A stretch of 64,000 nucleotides of DNA from Marinihelvus sp036351115. GTDB taxonomy: Bacteria > Pseudomonadota > Gammaproteobacteria > Xanthomonadales > SZUA-36. The notes below the pieces were generated by a model. The model worked only from the letters and a program-made list of their open reading frames with translations. It did no database searches and was not told where the DNA came from. The stretch covers positions 1-64,000 of the forward strand of contig JAZBOL010000084.1 in assembly GCA_036351115.1 (NCBI GenBank). The letters run 5' to 3'. Within the stretch, counting starts at the first letter, position 1; every line of letters begins with the position of its first letter. Positions 17,237-25,990 of the stretch are shown piece by piece. A program made the translations under genes and the position numbers.

Positions 17237-17297
17237 GTCGCCAAAGCCCCCTGTCGGAGTGTGGGTTGAGGCGTCGGAATCACAAGGAGAGGGGAAC

Positions 17298-17870
17298 ATG
17301 AGCCTTTCAACCAGGACGACCGGAATCGCTGCGGCGGTGATGATGCTGGTGGCCGCCGCACCGGCAGGCGCCACCGACATCTACAAGACCGTGGACGAGA
17401 ACGGGCAGATCATCTACACGGATCGACCCCCGACCCCGGATGCCCAGCCCATTTCCCTGCGTGAACTCAGCGTGGTGGAGGCGCCCAGCTATGCCCCGCC
17501 TCAGCGTGACCGGGATGAAGGCGAGCCGGACACGCAAGCCTCCATGAACGAACTGCGGCTCATGTACCGGGACTTCAAACTGGTCAGCCCCGCCCCGGAG
17601 CAGAATTTCTGGGGTACGGGCCAGGTGGCCACGATCGCCTGGGATGCCGGAGCCCCGCTGGAGCAGGGCTTGAGCGTGGTCTATTTCGTCAACGGCGAAG
17701 CCGTCAGCGATCCCACGACGGCGTCGACCTTCAACACCGAGCCCATGGACCGGGGCGAGCACACGGCCCGGGTCGACCTGATCGGCCCGAACAACCAGGT
17801 CATCGCCTCGGCGGGTCCCGTTACCTTCTACGTCAAGCAGAATTCCCGACTGTTCAATCGGGGCGGCTAG
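17298..17870 (+). CDS. DUF4124-domain exported protein
   Basis: A 190-residue protein with a signal peptide (MSLSTRTTGIAAAVMMLVAA, then APAGA-TD) and a DUF4124 segment right after it (DIYKTVDENGQIIYTDRPP). Such segments occur at the mature N-terminus of many gammaproteobacterial periplasmic proteins. The C-terminal half (about 95-180) looks like a small beta-sandwich with predicted strands. ATG 17298 is preceded by AAGGAGAGGGG, a strong ribosome binding site; an in-frame upstream extension lacks one. It lies between glnA and ntrB, where a DUF4124 gene is common in related genomes. Function unknown. Confidence 0.85.
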   Translation: MSLSTRTTGIAAAVMMLVAAAPAGATDIYKTVDENGQIIYTDRPPTPDAQPISLRELSVVEAPSYAPPQRDRDEGEPDTQASMNELRLMYRDFKLVSPAPEQNFWGTGQVATIAWDAGAPLEQGLSVVYFVNGEAVSDPTTASTFNTEPMDRGEHTARVDLIGPNNQVIASAGPVTFYVKQNSRLFNRGG

Positions 17871-17893
17871 GCGCATGACATGACCAGGGCCGC

Positions 17894-18928
17894 ATGATCG
17901 TCATCGAGGAGCTGGATACGGCGGTCCTGGAACTGGATATGACCCGGCACCTTCGCTGGGTGAATCCGGCGGGCGAGGAATGCTTTGCCCTCAATCGCGA
18001 CCGCATCGTCGGTCAGCCGCTTGACAGCCTGCCCGGCGTTCCCGAATCCCTCGTGCGCGCCGTGGCGGACACGCTCCTGGATCAGCGCCCGCGTCGCCTG
18101 CACGATTGCACGCTTCCCGGCGGACAGTACAACGTCGCCCTGCAGCAACTTGACGAACACCGCCTGCTGCTCGAATGCACCAGTCTCGACTGGAATCAGC
18201 GCCAGCAGGAACTCCAGTGGCGCGAGGTGCAGACCGGGCTCATGAGCCTGCTGCGCCGCAACCTCGGCCACGAGATCCGCAACCCCCTGGGTGGCATTCG
18301 CGGCGCCGCCCAGCTCATGGCCAAGGAACTGGGCGAGGGAGAGCTGGGCACGCTGGCCGGGATGATCATGCGCGAGGTCGATCGTATCGATGAGCTCATC
18401 AAGAGCTTCTGGCAGCCATCCGCGCACCGGGAACGCTTCGATCTCCATCGTTGCCTGCAGGAGTCCCTGGAGCTGCTCGGGTCCGAGTTCCCCGACGTCG
18501 AGATCCAGCGGGACTATGATCCGTCCATCCCGCAGCGGGCCGGCGACGCGGCCGCTATACGCCAGCTGTTGCTGAACCTGCTGCGCAACGCCCAGCAGGC
18601 CGGCGCCAGCCGGATCATTGCCCGGACGCGCATCGAGCACGGGTCCGCCCTGCTCGAAGAAGGGCGGGGCACCGAGGTGCGCATCGAGATCGAGGACGAC
18701 GGCGAGGGCGTACCCGAGAATCTGCGGCCCCTGCTGTTCCTGCCCATGGTGACCGGCCGGCGTTCCGGGACAGGGCTGGGTCTCGCCCTGGTGCAGCAGA
18801 TCGCGGCGGATCACGGCGGCCTGGTGACCTATGCCGCCCTCGACTCGGGAAGCCGGTTCACGGTCCACCTGCCGTTCAGCGGGGTGGACGAGACGAACCG
18901 GGCGGACGGGGGAGCGCAGTCGGCATGA
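17894..18928 (+). CDS. glnL: Nitrogen regulation sensor kinase/phosphatase NtrB (GlnL)
   Basis: A 344-residue soluble histidine kinase that phosphorylates or dephosphorylates NtrC in response to PII. An N-terminal PAS-like domain (about 5-100) is followed by the H-box NLGHEIRNPLGG with His126, the N-box LLLNLLRNAQQA, and the ATP-lid motifs DDGEGVP and GTGLGLALVQQIAADHGG. No membrane helix is present, as expected for NtrB. Its stop overlaps the ntrC start by four bases (18925-18928). The start at ATG 17894 gives the normal family length. Confidence 0.95.
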   Translation: MIVIEELDTAVLELDMTRHLRWVNPAGEECFALNRDRIVGQPLDSLPGVPESLVRAVADTLLDQRPRRLHDCTLPGGQYNVALQQLDEHRLLLECTSLDWNQRQQELQWREVQTGLMSLLRRNLGHEIRNPLGGIRGAAQLMAKELGEGELGTLAGMIMREVDRIDELIKSFWQPSAHRERFDLHRCLQESLELLGSEFPDVEIQRDYDPSIPQRAGDAAAIRQLLLNLLRNAQQAGASRIIARTRIEHGSALLEEGRGTEVRIEIEDDGEGVPENLRPLLFLPMVTGRRSGTGLGLALVQQIAADHGGLVTYAALDSGSRFTVHLPFSGVDETNRADGGAQSA

Positions 18929-20406
18929 CCGTCGCCGCCAATTCTTCCGCCCCCGCGACCACCGCCTGGGTGACGGATGACGACGATTCCATCCGCTTCG
19001 TGCTCGAGCGGGCCCTGTCCCGGGCCGGCTACGACGTGCGCACCTACGCCACGGTCTCGGCCTTGCACGAGGCCCTCGAAAAAGCCTCGCCGGACGTCAT
19101 CCTCACCGATATCCGGCTTCCCGACGCCGATGGCCTGACCGTACTGGAAACGCTGCGCCGCGAGGAACGGGACATTCCCGTGATCGCCATGACCGGATTC
19201 TCCGATCTCGATGCCGCGGTCAACGCCTTCCAGCAAGGGGTTTTCGACTACCTGCCGAAACCCTTCGATCTGGACCAGGTGCTGACGGTCGTCGCCAGCG
19301 CCGTGGCGAACCGGCCGGCGCCGGCCCGCAAGCCTTCCTCGCGCCGTGGCCACCAATTCATCGGCGACTCGCCCGCCATGCAGGAAGTCTTCCGGACCAT
19401 TGGCCGGCTCTCGCGCTCGGATATCAGTGTCCTGATCACCGGCGAGACGGGGTCGGGCAAGGAAGTGGTCGCCCGGGCGCTGCACGAGAACAGTCCGCGC
19501 GCCCAGGGGCCCTTTGTCGCCATCAACACGGCGGCCATTCCGAGTGAGCTCCTCGAGTCCGAGCTGTTTGGCCACGAGCGCGGCGCCTTCACCGGCGCCC
19601 ATGCCACGCGCGAGGGCCGTTTCGAGGAGGCGGCCGGGGGCACCCTGTTTCTCGACGAGATCGGTGACATGCCCCTGCCGCTGCAAACGCGTCTGCTTCG
19701 CGTACTGGCGGAGGGCGACTACTACCGTGTCGGCGGGCGTGACCTGCGCAAGGCGGACGTCCGCGTCATCGCGGCCACGCACCAGGACATGGAAGAGATC
19801 ATCCGCGAGGGCAGGTTTCGCGAAGACCTGTACCACCGTCTGAACGTCATCAACATCGATCTGCCCCCGCTGCGCGACCGCGTGGAAGACATCTCCGACC
19901 TCGCGGAGCACTTTCTCGACCAGGCGGCCCGGGACATGGGCCTGGAACGCAAGTACCTCCGGCCCGAGACCCTGGCGGCGCTCGAAGCCCGTCCCTGGCC
20001 GGGCAACGTCCGGCAACTGCAGAACGTCTGCCGCCAGTTGTGCGTCATGGCCCCGGGCGAGCAGGTCTTTCCGGATGACTTGCCGGCGGATGCCGGCGAT
20101 TCGGGTCGGTCGGTGGCAAGCGCGGCACGGGACTGGCGCGAGCTGCTCCGGGACTGGGCCCGCCAGGCCATTCAGTCGGGTCGGCCGGACCTCATGCCGG
20201 AGGTGAAGTCCCAGATGGAACAGGTGCTGTTCGACGTCGCCCTCGACCATACCGGCGGCAAGCGCATCGAGGCCGCCCGGTTGCTCGGCGTGGGGCGCAA
20301 CACGCTGACACGCAAGCTGCGCGACGTGGGCGAACGGCCCGACGAGGTTGCGCCCCGAACTTCGCCGGATACCCCGGCGGAGGGGCCGCCCGGCGAAGAG
20401 AAGTGA
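18925..20406 (+). CDS. glnG: Nitrogen regulation response regulator NtrC (GlnG)
   Basis: A 493-residue sigma-54 activator. The receiver domain has the acidic triad VTDDDDS and phospho-acceptor Asp62 (ILTDIRLPD), with the conserved Lys in YLPKPFD. The AAA+ domain carries Walker A GETGSGKE (173-180), the sigma-54 contact loop GAFTGA (220-225) and Walker B GGTLFLDEIGDMP. The C-terminal Fis-type helix-turn-helix reads EAARLLGVGRNTLTRKLRD. All key residues are intact, in contrast to the NtrX-like gene at 25987-27339. It probably activates glnA through the sites at 15521-15565. Start overlaps ntrB by four bases. Confidence 0.97.
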   Translation: MTVAANSSAPATTAWVTDDDDSIRFVLERALSRAGYDVRTYATVSALHEALEKASPDVILTDIRLPDADGLTVLETLRREERDIPVIAMTGFSDLDAAVNAFQQGVFDYLPKPFDLDQVLTVVASAVANRPAPARKPSSRRGHQFIGDSPAMQEVFRTIGRLSRSDISVLITGETGSGKEVVARALHENSPRAQGPFVAINTAAIPSELLESELFGHERGAFTGAHATREGRFEEAAGGTLFLDEIGDMPLPLQTRLLRVLAEGDYYRVGGRDLRKADVRVIAATHQDMEEIIREGRFREDLYHRLNVINIDLPPLRDRVEDISDLAEHFLDQAARDMGLERKYLRPETLAALEARPWPGNVRQLQNVCRQLCVMAPGEQVFPDDLPADAGDSGRSVASAARDWRELLRDWARQAIQSGRPDLMPEVKSQMEQVLFDVALDHTGGKRIEAARLLGVGRNTLTRKLRDVGERPDEVAPRTSPDTPAEGPPGEEK

Positions 20407-20418
20407 AGGCCGAGCGGC

Positions 20419-20895
20419 TCAGGCCGCCTGGGCGGACTCGACGCGGGCGATCAGCTCGTCGTGAATTTCTTCCTGGATCGCCTTGAATTCCTTGTACTGG
20501 TCCTTGTCCAGGTAGCGCTTCATGCGCTTTTCCGTTTCCTTCCGGGTGTCTTTCAGTTCCCGCTTCATGGCCCGCTTTTCGGCGCCCTCCAGCGCGGCGA
20601 TGGCCTCGACGCCGCCGTCCAGTCCGTAGCGACGGATGATGGCGACGCGCTCGCGAATGCTGCTTTTCAGGATCATCTCGACCTGCGTCCACTGGTAGTC
20701 GTCCAGGGCAAGTCGCTCCTTCATGTCGGCCAGGCGGTTTTCCACCATCTCGCGGGTGGTCGCGTCGGGCTTGGCGACGATTGCCCCATCTTCCTGGGCG
20801 GCCGTCGTCGTGCCGGCGGAGAGAAGCGCCAGGCACAGGAGCACCGCCAGGAGACGGGTCGGCCGGAGCAGGGCTGTAATGGGTCGTTTTGTCAT
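20419..20895 (-). CDS. Small exported helical protein, weakly Spy/CpxP-like
   Basis: A 158-residue protein with a signal peptide (basic start, hydrophobic core LLAVLLCLALLSA, probable cleavage after TTTAA-Q). The mature part is charged and predicted all-helical, with a segment LALDDYQWTQVEMIL reminiscent of the LTxxQ motif of Spy/CpxP periplasmic chaperones. The resemblance is weak. It converges on ntrC with a 12-base gap and is probably monocistronic. Function unknown. Confidence 0.7.
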   Translation of the reverse strand: MTKRPITALLRPTRLLAVLLCLALLSAGTTTAAQEDGAIVAKPDATTREMVENRLADMKERLALDDYQWTQVEMILKSSIRERVAIIRRYGLDGGVEAIAALEGAEKRAMKRELKDTRKETEKRMKRYLDKDQYKEFKAIQEEIHDELIARVESAQAA

Positions 20896-20917
20896 GTCAT
20901 GAGTCCTCGGTTCGGAT

Positions 20918-21538
20918 CTAACCGCGTTCCCTCACCGCGGGTAAGCGAATTTTCTTGATGATCGCGGCGATGCGCAAGGCCGCGATGGCGCCGATGCCCG
21001 AAAGCATGGCCGGATTGCGGTCCACGCCGGCCGCCTGCAGGCCCAGGTAGAGCACGATCCCGGCGACGCAGGCGATGGAATAGATTTCGTCCGTGGCACG
21101 AAAGATCAGTGGAATTTCTCCGACCAGGGTGTCGCGGATGGCCCCCCCGGCCACGCCGGTCAGTACGCCCATGGTCACGACAATGAGCGGTGAGGCACCC
21201 TGGGCTTCGGCGACCTGGGCGCCCAGGATCGCGAAGAGCGCCAGGCCGAGGGCGTCGGCGACGCGCAGCAGGCCCAGGGGTGGCCGAAAGTACCGCGTGT
21301 AGACGATCATGAGGGCCGTGGTCGCGATGATGACCCACAGGTGGCGGGTATCCGACAGCCAGAACACCGGTCGGTCCAGCAGCAGGTCACGAAGCGTTCC
21401 CCCGCCGATCGCCGTGAGCGCGGCCAGTACCAGGGCGCCGACCCAGTCGAGGCCGTGCCGGGCCGCGGCCAGCACACCGGAAACGGCGAACACCGCCACG
21501 CCTGCCAGGGCCAGAACATCCAGGAAGGGCAGCGTCAT
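20918..21538 (-). CDS. TRIC/UPF0126 family membrane protein (YicG-like)
   Basis: A 206-residue protein with about seven membrane helices and the two-repeat architecture of the UPF0126/TRIC family. The glycine-rich signatures are AIGGGTLRDLLLDRPVFW in the first half and GVAGGAIRDTLVGEIPLIF in the second. Eukaryotic and some prokaryotic TRIC proteins are trimeric cation channels; the role of YicG-like members is not settled. Start ATG 21536-21538 gives MTLPFLDVLALAG and overlaps the dtd stop by four bases. An open frame continuing upstream is out of register with dtd and is not coding. Confidence 0.9.
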   Translation of the reverse strand: MTLPFLDVLALAGVAVFAVSGVLAAARHGLDWVGALVLAALTAIGGGTLRDLLLDRPVFWLSDTRHLWVIIATTALMIVYTRYFRPPLGLLRVADALGLALFAILGAQVAEAQGASPLIVVTMGVLTGVAGGAIRDTLVGEIPLIFRATDEIYSIACVAGIVLYLGLQAAGVDRNPAMLSGIGAIAALRIAAIIKKIRLPAVRERG

Positions 21539-21996
21539 GGAGTCGGGGGGACCCGCAGGTGGAAGGTTACCGGACCATCGTTCACAAGCCGCACGCGCAT
21601 GTCGGCGCCAAATTCCCCGGTGGGGCAGGCGCCCAGCTCCTGGCGGGCGCGATCCGCGAGATAGTCGAAGAGTTCCCGGCCCCGCTCCGGCGGCGCCGCG
21701 GAGCTGAAGCTGGGCCGGTTGCCGGCGTTGGTGTCGGCCGCGAGCGTGAACTGGGACACCAGCAGCAGTTCCCCGTTCACCTGGCGCACATTCAGATTCA
21801 TGCGGTCCTCGGCATCCGGAAACATCCGGTAGGCCAGCATGCGTTCGAGGAGACGGTCCGCCTGACCGCGCGTGTCGCCGCGCTCCACGCCGACGAGGGC
21901 AAGGAGCCCGCGGCCGATGGCGCCGGTGACCCGGTGTTCGCCGGCGTCGTTCACTGTGACGCTGGCTTCCGATACTCTTTGCAGCAATGCGATCAT
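21535..21996 (-). CDS. dtd: D-aminoacyl-tRNA deacylase (Dtd)
   Basis: A 153-residue enzyme that hydrolyses D-aminoacyl-tRNAs (and Gly-tRNA-Ala), protecting translation. It starts with the typical MIALLQRVSEASVTV and carries both active-site motifs, SQFTLAADT and the Gly-cisPro motif NDGPVTF. Length fits the family (about 145-150). It overlaps the TRIC-family gene by four bases and diverges from the acyltransferase gene at 22131. Confidence 0.97.
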   Translation of the reverse strand: MIALLQRVSEASVTVNDAGEHRVTGAIGRGLLALVGVERGDTRGQADRLLERMLAYRMFPDAEDRMNLNVRQVNGELLLVSQFTLAADTNAGNRPSFSSAAPPERGRELFDYLADRARQELGACPTGEFGADMRVRLVNDGPVTFHLRVPPTP

Positions 21997-22130
21997 TCCC
22001 GGCCCTCATCGACCTGACGAACACCATCCGTGGCCTTGGCCGGCTCGCCGGGCGCCACGGCGCCGCAGTGTACCAGCCGCCGGACGCGAGGCGCAGGCGT
22101 TTGTGAGGGCGCGGTCGTGAGGAAGGGATC

Positions 22131-23003
22131 GTGAGGGGGTGGTTCTTCCGCGCCTTCGCCCGCGTGCTCAGCGTGGTTCCCGTGCGGCTGCTCCACGGGC
22201 TCGCGCATCCCCTGTCGGCCCTGATCTGGCGAATCTCCCGCCGCCTGCGCACGGTGGCCCGAACCAATGTCGCCCTGTGCTACCCGGATCTTTCCGCCGA
22301 AGCGCAGGAGCAGCGGGCTCGCCGTTCGCTGTACCACTACGCCTGCAACGCCCTCGAGGTCGGGGTGTGCTGGTATGCCGGCCGGCGCCGCTTCGACGCC
22401 CTGTTCGATCCTCCCGTGGGTCTCGAACACGTCGCGGCCGCGCGCGACGCGGGCCTGGGCCTGGTCGTCATGGCGCCGCACTTCGGCGCCTGGGAATTGC
22501 TGGGGCTCAGCCTGTCCGACCTGCTGGCGGTGACCCTGTACAAGCCCGGCAGCGATCCCGAGGTCGACGCGGTGCTGATCGAGAGGCGGGAACGGTTCGG
22601 GGCGACGCTCGTGCCTGCGAATCGCCGGGGGCTCAAGGCGCTGATGGATCGACTCAAAGCGGCGGAACCGGTGGGCGTTCTGCCGGACCAGGAGCCGACG
22701 GGCGGCGACGGGCGCTTCGCCCCGTTTTTCAACGTGCCGGCGCTGACCGGCGTGCTCGTGCCCAGGCTGATCCAGCGCTCCGGCGCACAGGCCGTCTATG
22801 CCGCCTGCGTGCGCGGCGAGCGTGGCCGGTTCCAGGTGCACTTCATCCCTGCCGGGGAAGACCTCCACTCGCCGGACCTCGACGTGGCCCTGTCGGCCCT
22901 CAACCGGGGTGTCGAGGCGGTCATCGCCTTGGCGCCGGACCAGTATCTCTGGGCCTACAAGCGCTTTCGCGCGCGTCCCGAAGGTCAGCCGAAGCGTTAC
23001 TGA
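22131..23003 (+). CDS. LpxL/HtrB-family lipid A acyltransferase
   Basis: A 290-residue inner-membrane protein with an N-terminal hydrophobic segment (VLSVVPVRLLHGLAHPLSAL) and the acyltransferase motif HFGAWE (His117, Glu122). Later motifs include PVGVLPDQEP and a C-terminal YLWAYKRFRARPEG typical of LpxL/LpxM. These enzymes transfer an acyl chain to the Kdo-lipid A precursor. Whether this one is LpxL or LpxM cannot be decided here. The start is GTG 22131 behind GAGGAAGG. It converges on trkH. Confidence 0.92.
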   Translation: MRGWFFRAFARVLSVVPVRLLHGLAHPLSALIWRISRRLRTVARTNVALCYPDLSAEAQEQRARRSLYHYACNALEVGVCWYAGRRRFDALFDPPVGLEHVAAARDAGLGLVVMAPHFGAWELLGLSLSDLLAVTLYKPGSDPEVDAVLIERRERFGATLVPANRRGLKALMDRLKAAEPVGVLPDQEPTGGDGRFAPFFNVPALTGVLVPRLIQRSGAQAVYAACVRGERGRFQVHFIPAGEDLHSPDLDVALSALNRGVEAVIALAPDQYLWAYKRFRARPEGQPKRY

Positions 23004-23056
23004 GATTCCACGTTTCGAGGGACGGGCCGGGCATCGCGGCGTGTTGGCCCATGCCC

Positions 23057-24511
23057 TCAGTCCCGCCAGAATGTGGGTGTGAGGAGGACCAGCAGGGTAT
23101 AGATTTCGAGCCGTCCGGCCAGCATGGCGAAGCTGAGGAGCACCTTCGCGGGGTCGTTGAGGGTGGTGTAGGACTGCCCCACCTCGCCCAGTCCCGGGCC
23201 CAGGTTCGTGATGCACGCCGCCACGGCGGAAAAAGCGGTCACGAGGTCCAGGCCCGTCGCCCGAAGCGCCAGGGTCATGAGCACGGTGCTGGCGACAAAC
23301 AGGAAGAAGAAGCCCATGACGGCTTCCAGTACGCTGGGGGCCGCGGTGCGTCCGCCGAACTTCACCGGCAGCACCGCGTGGGGATGGATGAGCCGCCGGA
23401 TTTCCCGCACCGAGTGTTTGTAGAGCAGCACCACGCGGATGACCTTGATCCCGCCGGCCGTGCTGCCGGCACAGCCGCCGATGAACGCCAGGCAAACCAG
23501 CAGCAGGGGCAGGAAGCCCGGCCAGAGGTAAAAGTCCGTACTCGTGAACCCCGTGGTCGTCAGCGCCGACACCACGTGAAAGATCCCGTAGCGGGCCGAG
23601 GTAAAGAGGGAGTCGTAGACGCCGTCCACCAGCAGGACGATGGTCGCGAGCACCGAGAACAGCACGATCAGCGCCGCGTAGGCACGCAGTTCCGAATCCT
23701 GGAAATACGGCTGGGCGCTGGCCTTGCGCCAGGCGGAGAAGTGCAGGGCGAAATTCATGCCGGCCACGATCATGAAGAGGATGGCCACCGTCTCCAGGGT
23801 CGGATTGGCGAAGTAGGCGAAGCTCTGGTCGTGGGTGGAAAAGCCTCCGATGGCCACCGTGGAAAAGGCGTGACCCACCGCGTCGAACATGGGCATGCCG
23901 CCCAGCCAGTAGCTCAGCGTGCAAAGCACGGTGATGCCCAGGTAGATGAGCCACAGCGCCTTGGCCGTTTCCGTGATGCGTGGCGTCAGCTTCGTGTCCT
24001 TCAGGGGTCCCGGCGTTTCCGCCCGGTACAGCTGCATCCCGCCGATGCGCAGCATGGGCAGGATGGCGACGGCCAGTACGATGATGCCCATGCCCCCCAG
24101 CCACTGGAGCTGCTGGCGGTAGAAAAGGATGCCCCGGGGCAGGTCGTTGATGCGGGTGATGATGGTCGCCCCGGTGGTGGTCAGGCCGGACATGGACTCG
24201 AAAAAGGCGTCCACGTAGGACAGTTCCGGGTCTTCGAGCAACAGGAAAGGCAGGGCGCCGACCAGCGCCAGGCTGAGCCAGCAGGCGACGACGATGAGAA
24301 AGCCGTCCCGCAGGCGCAGGTCGCGCGAGGCGTGGCGCACGGGCAGGTAGATGAGGGCGCCCACGACCAGCAGCACCGCAGCGCTGATGAGAAACAGGTT
24401 CATGGTGCCGTCCTGGTACAGGAAAGCGACGGCGGCCGGCGGCAGCATCATGAGGCTGGACCAGGCGACCAGGGCGCCGACCACGCGCTGAACGGATGCG
24501 AGTTTCAACAT
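23057..24511 (-). CDS. trkH: Trk potassium uptake system membrane subunit TrkH
   Basis: A 484-residue potassium-translocating subunit with about ten membrane helices arranged as four M1-P-M2 repeats. Selectivity-filter-like segments are visible: SGLTTTGATI, STVAIGGFSTHD, SALTTTGFTS and CITNLGPGLGEVG. TrkH works with the cytosolic regulator TrkA, encoded 46 bases upstream on the same strand, so the two form a trkA-trkH operon. Start ATG 24511 gives MLKLASVQRVVG; length matches the family. Confidence 0.97.
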   Translation of the reverse strand: MLKLASVQRVVGALVAWSSLMMLPPAAVAFLYQDGTMNLFLISAAVLLVVGALIYLPVRHASRDLRLRDGFLIVVACWLSLALVGALPFLLLEDPELSYVDAFFESMSGLTTTGATIITRINDLPRGILFYRQQLQWLGGMGIIVLAVAILPMLRIGGMQLYRAETPGPLKDTKLTPRITETAKALWLIYLGITVLCTLSYWLGGMPMFDAVGHAFSTVAIGGFSTHDQSFAYFANPTLETVAILFMIVAGMNFALHFSAWRKASAQPYFQDSELRAYAALIVLFSVLATIVLLVDGVYDSLFTSARYGIFHVVSALTTTGFTSTDFYLWPGFLPLLLVCLAFIGGCAGSTAGGIKVIRVVLLYKHSVREIRRLIHPHAVLPVKFGGRTAAPSVLEAVMGFFFLFVASTVLMTLALRATGLDLVTAFSAVAACITNLGPGLGEVGQSYTTLNDPAKVLLSFAMLAGRLEIYTLLVLLTPTFWRD

Positions 24512-24557
24512 GGGTTCGCGCGTGCTCTCCGTCGCGGCCGGCGTCGCCGTTTCCGGC

Positions 24558-25934
24558 TCACACGAAGGTGGCGCTGACCTGGAACAGCGCCTCGATGGCC
24601 GGAATGTGGCGTTTGTCCGGCACGAACAGGATGACGTGGTCGTGTTCCTGGATGACCGTGTCGTGGTGGGCGATGATCACTTCCTCGCCGCGTACCACCG
24701 CCCCGATGGTCGCGCCTTCTGGCAGCTGAAGGTCCTCCACTGCCCGTCCGACCACCTTCGAGGCATGCTTTTCACCGAGGGCGATGGCCTCGATGGCCTC
24801 CGCCGCTCCGCGACGCAGGGAATGGACACGGACGATGTTACCGCGCCGAATGTGGGTCAGCACGTCGCTGATGGTGATCTGTTCCGGCGACACGGCGATG
24901 TCGATCACGCTACTCTCGACCAGGTCCACGTAGGAGGCGCGATTGATGATCGCGAGCACCTTGCCGGCGCCGAGTCGCTTGGCCAGCATGCTGGAGAGGA
25001 TGTTGGCCTCGTCGTCGTTCGTCAGGACGCAGTACACATCCGTCGCCTCGATGGCCTCTTCGCGCAGGAGGTTTTCGTCCGCGCAGTCACCCACCAGCAC
25101 GATGGCTTTTTCCAGCTCCTCGGCGATCGCTTCGGCGCGCTCCGGGTCACGCTCGATGACCTTCACGTGGTGATCCCGTTCGAGACGCCGGGCCAGGCTG
25201 CCGCCGATGTGTCCGCCGCCGGCGAGAATCACCCGCTTGATGGGCCGGTCCAGGGGGCGAAGTTCCTTCATCATGGTCTGGATGTGCTTCCGGGCCGCCA
25301 GGAAAAACACGGTGTCGTGCTCGGCGATCACCGTGTCACCGTCCGGTTCAACGAGTTCGCCCTCCCGGTAGATGGCGGCCACCCGGGCGTCCACTCCGGC
25401 TGTCAGGTGTTCTTTCAGGTGCTTCAGCTGTTGTCCGACCAGCAGGCCGCCCGGCTCGGCCTGGGTCGCCACCAGCTGCACCCGGCCCTCGGCGAAATCC
25501 AGTACCTGCAGGGCGCCGGGGTTTTCGATGAGTCGCGTGATGTGCTGCGTGATCAGCTGTTCCGGGCTGATCAGCACGTCGATGGGGGAGTGCTCCCGGG
25601 CGAACAGTTCCGGGTAGTCCGTGTAGGCGGAGGAGCGCACCCGGGCGACGCGGGTCGGGGTATTGAACAGGCTGTAGGCCACCTGGCAGGCCACCATGTT
25701 GACCTCGTCCATGTTGGTGACGGCGATGATCAGGTCCGCATCCTCGATACCGGCGCGCACCAGGACCTTCGGGTGTGAAGCGTAGCCGTGGACGCCCCGG
25801 ATATCGAGGGTGTCCTGGAGCGACTTGAGGTGTGTCGCATCCGTGTCCACCACGGTGATGTCGTTGTCCTCGCTCGACAGGCTGTGGGCCACGGTGGAGC
25901 CCACCTGCCCGGCGCCCAGTACGACGATCTTCAT
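24558..25934 (-). CDS. trkA: Trk potassium uptake system NAD-binding regulator TrkA
   Basis: A 458-residue peripheral membrane protein, the same length as E. coli TrkA. It contains two RCK units, each with a Rossmann motif (VLGAGQVGSTVA at residue 4 and ILAGGGHIGGSLA near 233) and an RCK-C domain. It gates TrkH in response to nucleotides. ATG 25934 is chosen because it begins the first Rossmann strand directly (MKIVVLGAGQVG). The frame is open further upstream but runs through the end of the ntrX-like gene and a tandem repeat. Confidence 0.97.
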   Translation of the reverse strand: MKIVVLGAGQVGSTVAHSLSSEDNDITVVDTDATHLKSLQDTLDIRGVHGYASHPKVLVRAGIEDADLIIAVTNMDEVNMVACQVAYSLFNTPTRVARVRSSAYTDYPELFAREHSPIDVLISPEQLITQHITRLIENPGALQVLDFAEGRVQLVATQAEPGGLLVGQQLKHLKEHLTAGVDARVAAIYREGELVEPDGDTVIAEHDTVFFLAARKHIQTMMKELRPLDRPIKRVILAGGGHIGGSLARRLERDHHVKVIERDPERAEAIAEELEKAIVLVGDCADENLLREEAIEATDVYCVLTNDDEANILSSMLAKRLGAGKVLAIINRASYVDLVESSVIDIAVSPEQITISDVLTHIRRGNIVRVHSLRRGAAEAIEAIALGEKHASKVVGRAVEDLQLPEGATIGAVVRGEEVIIAHHDTVIQEHDHVILFVPDKRHIPAIEALFQVSATFV

Positions 25935-25942
25935 GCGTCCGC

Positions 25943-25990
25943 GCTCCTGTTCATCTTCCGGGTCATCCTTCGGATCATTTTTCGGGTCAG
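25943..25990. repeat. Imperfect 12-base tandem repeat between ntrX and trkA
   Basis: Four 12-base units (25943-25954, 25955-25966, 25967-25978, 25979-25990) of the type CTTCCGGGTCAT lie between trkA and the ntrX-like gene. The last unit overlaps the ntrX stop codon. The first unit matches the others at about 8 of 12 positions. Confidence 0.6.

Noticed and set aside
18829..20250. Minus-strand open frame across ntrC
   Set aside because: Shadow of a strongly supported gene; no recognisable domain. Similar frames across glnA, topA and polA were dropped for the same reason.
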